The notes under the pieces are model-generated. The model was not told the DNA's origin, made no database searches, and worked only from the letters and a program-made list of their open reading frames with translations. Source: Coxiellaceae bacterium (GTDB lineage: Bacteria; Pseudomonadota; Gammaproteobacteria; Coxiellales; Coxiellaceae). Taken from it: a stretch of DNA of 64,000 nucleotides. Every line of letters starts with the position of its first letter. Within the stretch, counting starts at the first letter, position 1. Shown piece after piece: positions 9,545-18,058 of the stretch. The stretch covers positions 86,333 to 150,332 of the forward strand of contig WTGG01000011.1 of NCBI GenBank assembly GCA_011523685.1, given 5' to 3'. A program made the position numbers and the translations under genes.

Positions 9545-12500
9545 ATGTTTAAATATTTTTTACAAAAGACAGTTCCTGCATATTTAATTACGATCTTTTG
9601 TAATGTCTTTGTATTGTTTGGTCATTTATTCTTATTAACCGAGGTGTTGGCTCGTGTAGTGAATACGTCAACAGGGCTGTGGCTATTATTGGCCGTTACT
9701 GCGATGTTAGCTTTACCGTTTGTGTTGCTATTTGGATTTGCAGGTGCTCTAGCAGATTTTTATGATAAAGCATGGGTTCAGCGAATGGGTGCGGTGACAA
9801 CCGTAGTGATAGCAATATGGATTGTGTTTTGTCATTGGCAAGGATGGGTTTGGCTAAGTTTTCTTTCCGTTACTTTATTCTCATTAGAGCGTGCTTTGAC
9901 ATCGCCATCACGCTATGCGTTCGTTAAACAAAGCTATGGGAAGAGCTTCATTGCTCAGGGAAATGCATTGATTGTATTTATGACAGCGGCTGCTGTTTTG
10001 TCTGCTATTGTTATTTTCTCATTCCTATTAGATATGCCTACTTACGTGGAGCAGGTTCAAGGTTCTAATCATGTTGGTTCAGCATTGTTACAGCTAACGA
10101 CACCTGCTACGTGTTTATTGGTTGCTGTAGCATTATTGCAGTGGTTTTTTACCCGTCGTCTTCCATCCGTTGATAGCTTAGGGCCATTATCTTTTGAGCA
10201 GTTAAGAAAACAATTGGCTGAGCAATCACTTCGATCTGGCTTTGATTCAATGTTTAAACAACCGGTAGTGTTAGCTTGTTTGACAGGTGCTGTGAGTTTT
10301 TGGTCGACTAGTGCCGTATTGTTTTTATGTTTCCCAGCTTTTATTCACAGTCAGGCAGTGCTTGCGTCGCCTCTTGGTTCATATGAGTTGTTGGTCGATG
10401 GTATGTTGGGTGTTATCGTTGGTGCTTTATACGCTGGGCAGCTATCAAAGTTTTTTATCGAGTCCGGGTATGTGATGCTTGCGGCTCTAGGCTTAACTTT
10501 TAGTTTGCTATTGTTTCCTATCTTGGAATCTGCTTGGGTGATTCATCTTACATTTTTTGGCTATGGCTTTTTCGGTGGTATGTTATTAGTCCCTATTAAT
10601 GCTTTGGTTCAGTTTGGTTCGCAGACTAAACAATTGGGTCGTGTTATGGGTGTGATTGGTGGAATTCAGCATTTAGCTATTCTATTGGCGGTCTGCCTGG
10701 TGGCCGTGGCAATGGGGAGCGGTGTTAGTCCGGTATACTTATTGCGCTTCATTTTTGTGATTGCATTAACTGTTGCTGTCTTAGCATTATACTGGGTACC
10801 TCAGGGGTTGGTGCGATTTGTGATGTATTTTGTTGCGTCAAGATTCTTTTCAATTGATGTTTATGGCTTGGAAAATATTCCATCCCGTGGTCCTGTCTTA
10901 TTATTAGGAAATCATACCAGTTTCTTTGATTGGGCTATCATTCAAATTGCGAGTCCGCGACCTGTCCGTTTTGCCATGAGTCATGATGTGTATGAGAAAT
11001 GGTATGTTCGTATGATGTTGCAAGCTTTTAAAATTATCTCTGTCGGTAAGAATATTGATAAAGACTCGGCTAATCGCATTAATCTTGCCTTAGATCAAGG
11101 TGAAGTAGTCGCTATTTTTCCTGAAGGGTATCTGAGTCCTAATGGCCAGATAGGTACGTTTCATTCAGATTTTGAAACGGTGTTGTCTGAGCGTAAAGCG
11201 CCTGTAGCAGTGGTGCCATTTTATTTGCGTGGGTTATGGGGAACAGGAGCTTCTCGCGCAACGCGTCGCTATAGAACGATTAATAAAATTAAAACACGTC
11301 GAGTGAGTGTACGTTTTGGTGAAGTTGAAGCGATGAACGTAACTGCACCTGAAATCAAAAAGCGTGTATTTGAATTATCCATTTTATCATGGAAGGCTTT
11401 TGGACATTCATTAGGCTGTATACCCAAGAATTGGATTCGAACGGCTAAAAAAATGGCCAATGAACTATCAGTAGCAGACTCTACTGGGATTCAATTATCT
11501 CATCATAAGTTTATTGTCGCTGTATTGTTGGTGATGAAACGACTGCGTTCTCGTTTGAAGGGCCAGCAAAACATTGGTTTAATTTTACCGACCAGTGCTG
11601 GCGGTGCTATCGCAAATATGGCAGTGCTAGGGCTAGGAAAAACAGTTGTTAACCTGAATTATACAGCAGGTATCAAGGCGATGCGAAGCGCGGTTGAGTC
11701 AGCTGGTATTAAAACGATTGTGACTTCACGTTTGTTTCTTAAAAAGCTGACCTCTCGCGGCATTGATTTGGCTGAGTTATTTTCAGGAATTGAGGTGTTA
11801 TATTTAGAAAACATCAAGCAAGAAAATTCCCAGGCGTTAGCATTGCGGTATTTAATCATGGTGAAGTTACTGCCTGCCAGTGTGTTGTCCCTTTGTTTCA
11901 TTAAATCTGTGCCTAGTCACACTACTGCTGCTATCATGTTTAGTAGTGGTAGTGAGGGTAAGCCCAAAGGTGTTGAGTTATCCCATTACAATTTATTAGG
12001 GAATATTAAGCAGGTAGCTAGTATCTTTAATATCGAAGAAACCGATACATTTATGTGTATTCTCCCGTTATTTCATTGCTTTGGATTGACTGTTACAGCA
12101 TTTTTACCTTTGATTGAAGGTGCTACGTTCGTTTGTCATCCAGACCCAACTGATAGTGTCGTGGTTGGGCATATGGTGCACCGTTATAAAGCCACAATAT
12201 TATTCGGTAGTTCGACTTTCTTTGGTTTGTACATTCGTGCCAAGAAGTTGCATAGTTTAATGTTTAAAAGTTTACGTATGGCAATTGCAGGAGCAGAAAA
12301 ATTATCTCCGCAAGTCCGTCAGGCTTTTAAAGATAAGTTTTTCTTAGATATTATGGAAGGTTACGGCACGACCGAGGTTGCTCCTGTTGCTAGTTGTAAT
12401 CTTCCGGATACCATCAACCAAGCAGATTGGCATGTGCATGTATCGAATAAAATTGGGTCAGTTGGTTTGCCATTACCTGGCTCAGCTTTTCGTATCGTTG

Positions 12501-13021
12501 ATCCAAATTCACTAAAAGAGTTACCTTTAGGACAATCGGGGATGATTGCAATTGGTGGACCTCAGGTGATGAAAGGCTATTTAAACGATCCTGAAAAAAC
12601 TCATCAAGTCTTAATGACCGATGAGCTGACGACTTGGTATCTAACTGGTGATAAAGGTTACTTAGACGACGAGGGTTATTTATACATTGTCGATCGTTAT
12701 TCACGTTTTGCCAAAATAGGTGGCGAGATGGTCAGCTTGTCAGTGGTTGAGCAAGAGATCATTAAGCTGATCAATGAAACAGATAGTGATGCTATGGCGA
12801 TTGCCATTCGTGACAGTAAAAAAGGTGAGAGAATTGCATTGTTGTATTCAGCAGGTATTAATGAAGATGATTTACGACGCTCAGTCAATGCTTCGGCGAT
12901 CGAAAAATTGATGATACCTTCCTTTTATCAGCGTATGGACGAGTTGCCTAAATTGGCCAGTGGTAAGAAAGACTATGTGTCAGCAAAAAGTGAAGCCCTG
13001 GAATTATTTGGTGGTGAGTAG
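9545..13021 (+). CDS. aas: MFS lysophospholipid flippase/acyltransferase/acyl-ACP synthetase fusion
   Basis: One 1158-residue polypeptide joins three activities of lysophospholipid recycling. Residues 1-425 form an MFS transporter like LplT with about 12 membrane segments. Residues 435-630 form a PlsC acyltransferase with NHTSFFDW (HX4D, near 456) and IFPEGYLS. Residues 700-1158 form an AMP-binding acyl-ACP synthetase with MFSSGSEGKPKGVELSH (near 798), EGYGTTE, YLTGDKGYLDDEGYLYIVDR and the C-terminal LPKLASGKKDY lysine. In E. coli lplT and aas are separate genes. AGGAG sits 5 nt before the ATG. The role inferred is import and re-acylation of lyso-PE at the inner membrane. Confidence 0.95.
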   Translation: MFKYFLQKTVPAYLITIFCNVFVLFGHLFLLTEVLARVVNTSTGLWLLLAVTAMLALPFVLLFGFAGALADFYDKAWVQRMGAVTTVVIAIWIVFCHWQGWVWLSFLSVTLFSLERALTSPSRYAFVKQSYGKSFIAQGNALIVFMTAAAVLSAIVIFSFLLDMPTYVEQVQGSNHVGSALLQLTTPATCLLVAVALLQWFFTRRLPSVDSLGPLSFEQLRKQLAEQSLRSGFDSMFKQPVVLACLTGAVSFWSTSAVLFLCFPAFIHSQAVLASPLGSYELLVDGMLGVIVGALYAGQLSKFFIESGYVMLAALGLTFSLLLFPILESAWVIHLTFFGYGFFGGMLLVPINALVQFGSQTKQLGRVMGVIGGIQHLAILLAVCLVAVAMGSGVSPVYLLRFIFVIALTVAVLALYWVPQGLVRFVMYFVASRFFSIDVYGLENIPSRGPVLLLGNHTSFFDWAIIQIASPRPVRFAMSHDVYEKWYVRMMLQAFKIISVGKNIDKDSANRINLALDQGEVVAIFPEGYLSPNGQIGTFHSDFETVLSERKAPVAVVPFYLRGLWGTGASRATRRYRTINKIKTRRVSVRFGEVEAMNVTAPEIKKRVFELSILSWKAFGHSLGCIPKNWIRTAKKMANELSVADSTGIQLSHHKFIVAVLLVMKRLRSRLKGQQNIGLILPTSAGGAIANMAVLGLGKTVVNLNYTAGIKAMRSAVESAGIKTIVTSRLFLKKLTSRGIDLAELFSGIEVLYLENIKQENSQALALRYLIMVKLLPASVLSLCFIKSVPSHTTAAIMFSSGSEGKPKGVELSHYNLLGNIKQVASIFNIEETDTFMCILPLFHCFGLTVTAFLPLIEGATFVCHPDPTDSVVVGHMVHRYKATILFGSSTFFGLYIRAKKLHSLMFKSLRMAIAGAEKLSPQVRQAFKDKFFLDIMEGYGTTEVAPVASCNLPDTINQADWHVHVSNKIGSVGLPLPGSAFRIVDPNSLKELPLGQSGMIAIGGPQVMKGYLNDPEKTHQVLMTDELTTWYLTGDKGYLDDEGYLYIVDRYSRFAKIGGEMVSLSVVEQEIIKLINETDSDAMAIAIRDSKKGERIALLYSAGINEDDLRRSVNASAIEKLMIPSFYQRMDELPKLASGKKDYVSAKSEALELFGGE

Positions 13022-13030
13022 TAGGGTGGA

Positions 13031-13411
13031 TTAATACTTCCCCGAACAAACACATTCTGAGTCAGTCTCAGAGCTGCTAGGACTGGCGCAGTCGGCCTGT
13101 TCGTCTTTATCCTTGCCATTGCCGCAATCCATACGACATTGCTCTACTGCCTTCATGCAGATGTTATTAATCGAACCATCATCGGCTATATCACCGTTTG
13201 GACACAGGCATCCTGTGGTTGCGATGGATGCGCTAGTCAGCGATGTTCCACAGTAGCCCTTTTTGTCGGAATTTGTCGAGTCGGTTTTATTTTCAAGAGT
13301 GCATGAAATATTACATAGGTTACCAGGTTTGCCGCAGGGATTTGGGTTATCTTTACTGATCGCTGTATTAATGCTTAATAATAAAATCGTTACTGTAAAT
13401 ATTTTCATCAT
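13031..13411 (-). CDS. Small secreted protein with 12 cysteines, unknown function
   Basis: I do not recognise this family. The 126 residues begin with a signal peptide (MMKIFTVTILLLSINTAISK). The mature part is hydrophilic and contains 12 cysteines, an even number suited to six disulfides, in patterns such as TGCLCP, CRMDC and ECVCSG. AAGGG lies 8 nt before the first ATG; the second ATG (13408) is equally possible. It is convergent with the acyltransferase fusion, 9 nt away, at the edge of the accessory zone. Cys-rich secreted proteins can be toxins, inhibitors or surface proteins; nothing decides among these. Confidence 0.7.
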   Translation of the reverse strand: MMKIFTVTILLLSINTAISKDNPNPCGKPGNLCNISCTLENKTDSTNSDKKGYCGTSLTSASIATTGCLCPNGDIADDGSINNICMKAVEQCRMDCGNGKDKDEQADCASPSSSETDSECVCSGKY

Positions 13412-13565
13412 GAGTTAAACCCTTTGATTTCTTGAATGGTAGTCATTTTATTATAGTTAAAAAAAACAAGTATTGGTAAATGTTGATTGGAATGATGTAG
13501 CTCACTGAAATATTAATCTATAAAACAATTACGGGTATATTTTTCTGATTCTTTAAAAGAAAGCT

Positions 13566-13683
13566 AAGAATTTTATTTTTCAAAGTGCATGCAAACTCAT
13601 TCGGCTTTTTGATTGATGCTAGTGAGTTTGAAGTGCGGTTGATAGGCTTGTGTTATTTTATCTACTTCGCTCTCTAAGATGCG
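13566..13683 (-). pseudogene. Decayed duplicate of the prmA 3' end
   Basis: The minus strand translates to ILESEVDKITQAYQPHFKL, then TSINQKAE, a stop, then VCMHFEK. The intact prmA C-terminus (18059-18175) reads ILDSEVDKITQAYQPHFKL, NSINQQAEW and VCIHFEKSS. The Trp codon TGG has become TGA. The similarity covers roughly the last 37 codons and stops abruptly on the 5' side. It is in the same orientation as prmA, 4.4 kb away, so the pair are direct repeats bracketing the accessory genes. The rest of 13412-13726 shows nothing recognisable. Confidence 0.9.
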
Positions 13684-13726
13684 CTCAACCGTTCGGTGAT
13701 GAATTTTATAAATTATCTATTTAGAC

Positions 13727-13957
13727 TTATCCCGATTCCGCAGCGGCGTCTAAACCTTCAGCAGCCGTATCGCATTTTTCTTTATTTTTTCGGCACCATT
13801 TTTCACTCTTCTTGCCAGTATGTTTAATACCGCTCGATGCTCGATCTGCAGGTTTAATGATATGTTTACTAAGATGTACGGCATATGATGATGATAATGC
13901 TAAAAGGCATACAGGCAGTAATATGCAAACTATTAATTTATTCATGCTCTTTTTCAT
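13727..13957 (-). CDS. Small secreted basic protein, unknown function
   Basis: The 76-residue frame starts with a lysine-rich leader and a hydrophobic stretch ending SSSYAVH, a plausible signal peptide cleaved after about residue 27. The mature part of about 50 residues is basic (KHTGKKSEKWCRKNKEKC) with two cysteines and an alanine-rich tail (TAAEGLDAAAESG). No family is recognised. It lies inside the accessory zone bounded by the two prmA tails. The ribosome site is weak, so expression is uncertain. Confidence 0.5.
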   Translation of the reverse strand: MKKSMNKLIVCILLPVCLLALSSSYAVHLSKHIIKPADRASSGIKHTGKKSEKWCRKNKEKCDTAAEGLDAAAESG

Positions 13958-14257
13958 CTTTTTTTAATGTCGTTATTATATATAGTATGAAATATCCTAG
14001 TGGTTTTTTGAGTGTCATAATATGCTATTAATTATGATTTTAGGCTAATTTGCATTGCTGTGTTCTTTAGTTAAGGTAATCTATTCTGTGTTAGAGCGCG
14101 TCATTAAGCATCTTGGGTGTGAATATAGAGTTGCTTTGTATTGTATGTTTTTTCTGGCCTAATGCTTTGAGAAAAAATTCGTATTGTCGCTATCCTCTAT
14201 TGCTATTCATTTTCACGGTGATAGTGTCAATTCAAATTCTTAACTAGTAATCAAACA

Positions 14258-14536
14258 ATGACTCAGCCTGCAATCATGCAAGCACAGCAACAATTTCGTG
14301 ATCACTTGTTTGTCAAGCCGACTTACTGGTAAGCAGCTTTAACCGCATTAGTCGATAAAAAGTCGCATGAAACACGGCTCAAACAACAGCGATTAATGCT
14401 TAAGTCACTTAGACGATTATTGCTTCTGCCTGTTGCAATTATATTCTATAGCTTTGGTAGTTGTTTGCTTGCTGGTGAGATGGCCAAGTTGATCAAGCGT
14501 AAGTTATTCCCAATGCAGATTCAATCAAAGCAGTAA
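14258..14536 (+). pseudogene. Broken small gene with one in-frame stop
   Basis: From ATG at 14258 (MTQPAIMQAQQQFRDH) the frame runs 24 codons to TAA after TYW. It then continues in the same frame for 67 more codons to TAA at 14534-14536. The second part has a basic stretch (KSHETRLKQQRLMLKSLRR) and one likely membrane segment (LLLLPVAIIFYSFGSCLLAG). An intact protein would have about 91 residues. It is not recognised. It could be chance open sequence, but codon use and the membrane segment look gene-like. The rest of 13958-14539 shows nothing clear. Confidence 0.4.
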
Positions 14537-14539
14537 TGA

Positions 14540-15625
14540 TTAGACGACCATTGATTGCTGTCCGTTACTGATTGGATTTTCCGAGTTTCCACAAAGTTTT
14601 TCTTTAAACCATCCAAACCAAGTTTTCGTGATGATCGGTTTTGTAGTTTCCGGGTTGGGGTTAAAACCGTATTGTGGTGGTTGAGTTTCATCTAATATGG
14701 GTTGAACTTCTGTGGTGGTTTTTATACTTACATTTCCGTCTCGGTCGAGAAGACCTTTGATATTGATGAGTTCCTCTTCTGTACCTTTAATTAAGATGTT
14801 AATTTCGCGTGTTTTTTGCCTTAACCAGTTGTTACCAGTGCACTCGCCGTAGCCGGCAAAAGTGATACAGCCTAAGACTACGGTAACCAACATCAGTTTG
14901 AGGACTAAAAAAACGTCATTCTTGAGATCAGTTAATGATGTGGCTCTGAGTACAGCAAGACCCATTGTCATGCTGATGAAAACTGCCACTAGAAATTGAG
15001 CTGGGATATTCAATTTAGACCAATCTAAGTCACCCTTAAACACTTGCTCCTTTTCATTGTTTGTTAAAAGAGGCTTTTTAATGCCGTAGTTTGCAGGCTT
15101 ATAATTGCAGCATACATTTTTTGAAACTGATTCGAAATAGCTATGGAGTTGATGCAAGTAGGTGGCTTCTGGAATAGTCAGTGTGGTTGTTTGAAGTGAC
15201 GGGATGAAGTCATAAACAGGTTCTTGATCTTGTGGAATGAATGCTCCAATCAAAGTATCTGTGTTTACAGTAATGTCACCTTGAGCATTTAAATATGCCT
15301 CGGTAGTGGTAGATAGGTCTTCAATTGTGATATCAAGGGATTGGTATTTTTTTCTAAACCAGTTGTTACCAGTATACTCTCCATAGATGAAAGCAAAAAC
15401 GCAGCAGGTAACTGTTGCCAGCGATACTTGTTTAAGGAGTGAAAAATTGTCATCTTTTGGGTTGGTTAACGATGAGATGCTAGGTACATCAAGGCTTACA
15501 CTGTTGATGAAAACCGGCATAAGAAGCATGGCAGTCCCGCCCACTCGCATCCAGTTAAAATCCCCTTTGAAAGATCGATTCATTTCTCTAACGGTATTTG
15601 CGGTTAAATTAGTCATTGGGCTCAT
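14540..15625 (-). CDS. Membrane protein with two tandem homologous units, unknown
   Basis: This 361-residue protein is unrecognised but clearly built from an internal duplication. Unit 1 (about residues 19-148) and unit 2 (about 196-329) share FKGDFNW/FKGDLDW, two hydrophobic segments, GEYTGNNWFRKK/GECTGNNWLRQK, then QGDITVNTDT/DGNVSIKTTT and YDFIPSLQTTT/YGFNPNPETTK. Four membrane segments are expected, with long hydrophilic tails. AGGAG is 7 nt before the ATG at 15625, so the start is good. The neighbouring 261-residue protein contains EGTSNNW, possibly an echo of the same motif. It is the central gene of the prmA-bounded zone. Confidence 0.75.
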   Translation of the reverse strand: MSPMTNLTANTVREMNRSFKGDFNWMRVGGTAMLLMPVFINSVSLDVPSISSLTNPKDDNFSLLKQVSLATVTCCVFAFIYGEYTGNNWFRKKYQSLDITIEDLSTTTEAYLNAQGDITVNTDTLIGAFIPQDQEPVYDFIPSLQTTTLTIPEATYLHQLHSYFESVSKNVCCNYKPANYGIKKPLLTNNEKEQVFKGDLDWSKLNIPAQFLVAVFISMTMGLAVLRATSLTDLKNDVFLVLKLMLVTVVLGCITFAGYGECTGNNWLRQKTREINILIKGTEEELINIKGLLDRDGNVSIKTTTEVQPILDETQPPQYGFNPNPETTKPIITKTWFGWFKEKLCGNSENPISNGQQSMVV

Positions 15626-16211
15626 TTGAGTGCTCCTCTAGAAAGATGATTAAAAAATCACCTTGACGACGTCAATCTATTTTTATGTTTAATGAATAAG
15701 CTTGGTCTCAACAATGTTGTCATTGTTGTAAGTGCTATCGGCAATTATGCCTATATTTAGGTGATATGCAATTGGTCAGCACCGGCTAAGTGTGACTTAA
15801 TGTGGTTTGTGCAACTGGAGGTAGTTTTTGGGGCCTGTGGCAAGCATGATGATTTGCAAGCTGGTGTTGATTGTGCGAATCACATCAAGGACCTTTATCA
15901 TGGTATGACTCTGCTTGAAGGGATAGTGTTAGTCGAGTTGTTTGGATGCTAGTCCAATAAGATTATTGCTGGCACTTAGCTAACATTGCCGTTGATAAGG
16001 CTAAAGACCATGAATCTGTTGTCCTGGCTAGAGGAATAAAATCTGAATTTTATCGATGATGAGTGCGACAAGCTCAGCTTTTCAGTTGCCGCAAAGCTGT
16101 GTGATTCCAAACAACTGATTACCCAAGGTTTTGTTAGGAGTTCTTTTGATAACCCAACGATAGGAGAATTCAAGAGCGTTAATAGTTTCTGTCTATTTCT
16201 GGTTGTTAATT
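15626..16211. other. Gene-poor stretch in the accessory zone
   Basis: There is no supported gene. Short open frames occur on both strands, for example plus-strand 15761-15952, but they lack ribosome sites and recognisable content. Plus-strand translations around 16030-16180 give gene-like fragments separated by stops, so decayed coding sequence is possible. Confidence 0.5.
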
Positions 16212-16997
16212 TTACTTATTATTTCCCATAATAATTATTTTAGCTGAATGCTGTTTTGATTGTTCGAATATCTCGTCGATGTTTCTTTGAGTTGAATTTA
16301 TGTGCCTATTGTCACACTTTTCATGTTTGAAAGTCCTCCGATAATCTCGCCACGTTCTTTTGCTATTATTTGTTTTCATGGTTTCAAAAAACAGTTGATG
16401 GGCATTATACAATTTTTTATCTTTATCCTCATAGGAATCTTCGTCTTTTATTGCATTAATTTGCTGTAGTGCCTGTTCCCCTGCTGTCTGATATGACTTT
16501 CCGTGACGTATAGAAAACCAATATTTACCAGAACCTTTTTTTTCTGACATTCGTTGAAAAAAACCGTGAGATAGAGTTATAAAATTCTCTGTTTGATTGT
16601 TATCTTGTTTTTGTGTTTGCTCACTAGTTAGATCCGGTGAGTTAAGTAGAGATGATGATTTAAGATCTTTATTTTCCGGCGTCGAGACAGTGTTGCTTAA
16701 GTTTTTCTGGGATATGATAGTTTTTAATTCACCGACTGTTTTCCTTGTGTATCCATCTTCATCTGTTATTTCGTTTATTTTTGTATTTATTTCGGTGAGA
16801 AGCGTTACATTTGCATTATTTTGATCACTCATAGTAAGAGTGCCAATTTTTGACTTTAAAAAAAGATGAAATCTCAACTGGTGGTGGTTGCTTGGACCGA
16901 GCCAGTTGTTACTAGTACCTTCTATTTTCTCTATGATGGTAATAGCATTGTTGATCAATTTTAGCAGCTCTAATGATGGATCTTTTTCAGCGGGCAT
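16212..16997 (-). CDS. Hydrophilic protein of unknown function
   Basis: This 261-residue protein has no signal peptide or membrane segment and is rich in Asn, Gln, Lys, Ser and Thr. Two segments resemble each other: INEITDEDGYTRKTVGEL (about residues 71-88) and INAIKDEDSYEDKDKKL (about 180-196), suggesting a degenerate repeat. A conserved-looking core reads GFFQRMSEKKGSGKYWFSIRHGKS. The middle (110-140) is low-complexity. An effector-like or structural role is conceivable in a host-associated bacterium, but that is inference only. Confidence 0.6.
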   Translation of the reverse strand: MPAEKDPSLELLKLINNAITIIEKIEGTSNNWLGPSNHHQLRFHLFLKSKIGTLTMSDQNNANVTLLTEINTKINEITDEDGYTRKTVGELKTIISQKNLSNTVSTPENKDLKSSSLLNSPDLTSEQTQKQDNNQTENFITLSHGFFQRMSEKKGSGKYWFSIRHGKSYQTAGEQALQQINAIKDEDSYEDKDKKLYNAHQLFFETMKTNNSKRTWRDYRRTFKHEKCDNRHINSTQRNIDEIFEQSKQHSAKIIIMGNNK

Positions 16998-17154
16998 GTT
17001 TATTACTCTTTTTGGTTAGGCGTCCATGCGATGATTAATTTATTTCTGAGCATTTTATACGCAAAAGATTAAGGAGATATTAAATTTATGGTTTTTATAC
17101 ACTGAAAAGTTGATTTTTTGGGCGATTGCTATCAATTTGACGCGGATGCTTAAT

Positions 17155-17222
17155 GTTTTCTTGGTTTTTGCTTAAGCATTTCTTTGGTTTTGCTTAGGGT
17201 TTTCTTAGGTATTGCTTTAGTG
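17155..17222 (+). repeat. Three imperfect tandem T-rich repeats of about 22 nt
   Basis: The units start TTTTCTTGGTTTTTGCTTAA, TTTCTTTGGTTTTGCTTAGG and TTTTCTTAGGTATTGCTTTA in succession. They lie between the hydrophilic protein and doxX-like genes. The rest of 16998-17367 shows no gene. Confidence 0.65.
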
Positions 17223-17367
17223 AATAACCGGTGTGTTGATGAGGAGTAATAATGATCTGAGGCACTTCACGATTGGTGGAAAGATCGTTGTTTAAGGTTA
17301 GATTGTTGTGTTTAAATCACACGGGTGGTTCATCATAAAATAATTTGTATCCCGTAGCGTCAAGAAT

Positions 17368-17754
17368 TCACTCCGGTTTTCTAGCCGAGGATGCGGTGAT
17401 AATCAGTCCGCCAATCACAGCAATGACGCTAAGGAACTGGGTCAGTGTTGCTATCAGTGGTACGCCTGTCATTGTCCAAAATGGCAAGTAAATGGGCGCT
17501 GAAATCACTGAAAAAAGAATCAGAGCACAGGATGAAAGCTTTTGCCACAGACCCAGTGTGAGTAATAACCCGAAGATGATTTCATAAGCTAATGCGATTC
17601 CCAGTGCAATCTCAGCAAGAGGAAAGTGCGCTTTGAGTAGTACAGAAAGGTTCATGTTCCAGTGAATGATGTTCATTACGCCAATCACAACAAAGAATAA
17701 TCCTAAAATGGCGCGACCTAGTCCGTAGAAAAAAGTATTAATGGGTGAGTTCAT
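17368..17754 (-). CDS. DoxX-family membrane protein
   Basis: The 128-residue protein has four hydrophobic segments and the DoxX-type features LGRAILGLFFVVIGVMNI at the N-terminus and EIIFGLLLTLGLWQK in the middle. DoxX-like proteins are small inner-membrane proteins, some tied to thiol or quinone redox chemistry; the precise role is unknown. AAGGA is placed 7 nt before the ATG. It lies 305 nt downstream of prmA, inside the zone bounded by the two prmA tails, and is the one accessory gene there with a known family. Confidence 0.85.
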   Translation of the reverse strand: MNSPINTFFYGLGRAILGLFFVVIGVMNIIHWNMNLSVLLKAHFPLAEIALGIALAYEIIFGLLLTLGLWQKLSSCALILFSVISAPIYLPFWTMTGVPLIATLTQFLSVIAVIGGLIITASSARKPE

Positions 17755-18058
17755 GAGCTAATCCTTCAGCTGTAGTTGTAATAAACGTTATGTTGGGTTT
17801 TATAAAAATTACGAGTTTATGACCTTGTTGTCAAATAAATAGCACTATTTATCATGAGGTTGTCCGTTGACAAAATTACATTTGGAGTCCTAAATCGGGG
17901 TGATCGGCAAGGTTATCGCTGCTCAGTTGATGTCGCCTTTAGATAAATAACCTGGATGTCGTTTCGCCTGAAGAAAGCATAAGTCGATATTTAACTATGC
18001 AGTATTGCCAGTTGCTGAGGGTGTTCAGCGCTTATTGGGGTGTTGAGAAAAGTGTGAT
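17755..18058. other. Intergenic region downstream of prmA
   Basis: No gene is visible. This stretch contains the presumed prmA end and doxX promoter. No strong hairpin with a T tail was seen. Confidence 0.5.

Noticed and set aside
15761..15952. 63-codon plus-strand frame in the accessory zone
   Set aside because: No ribosome site, no recognised motif and surrounding frames are full of stops; kept only as gene-poor sequence.
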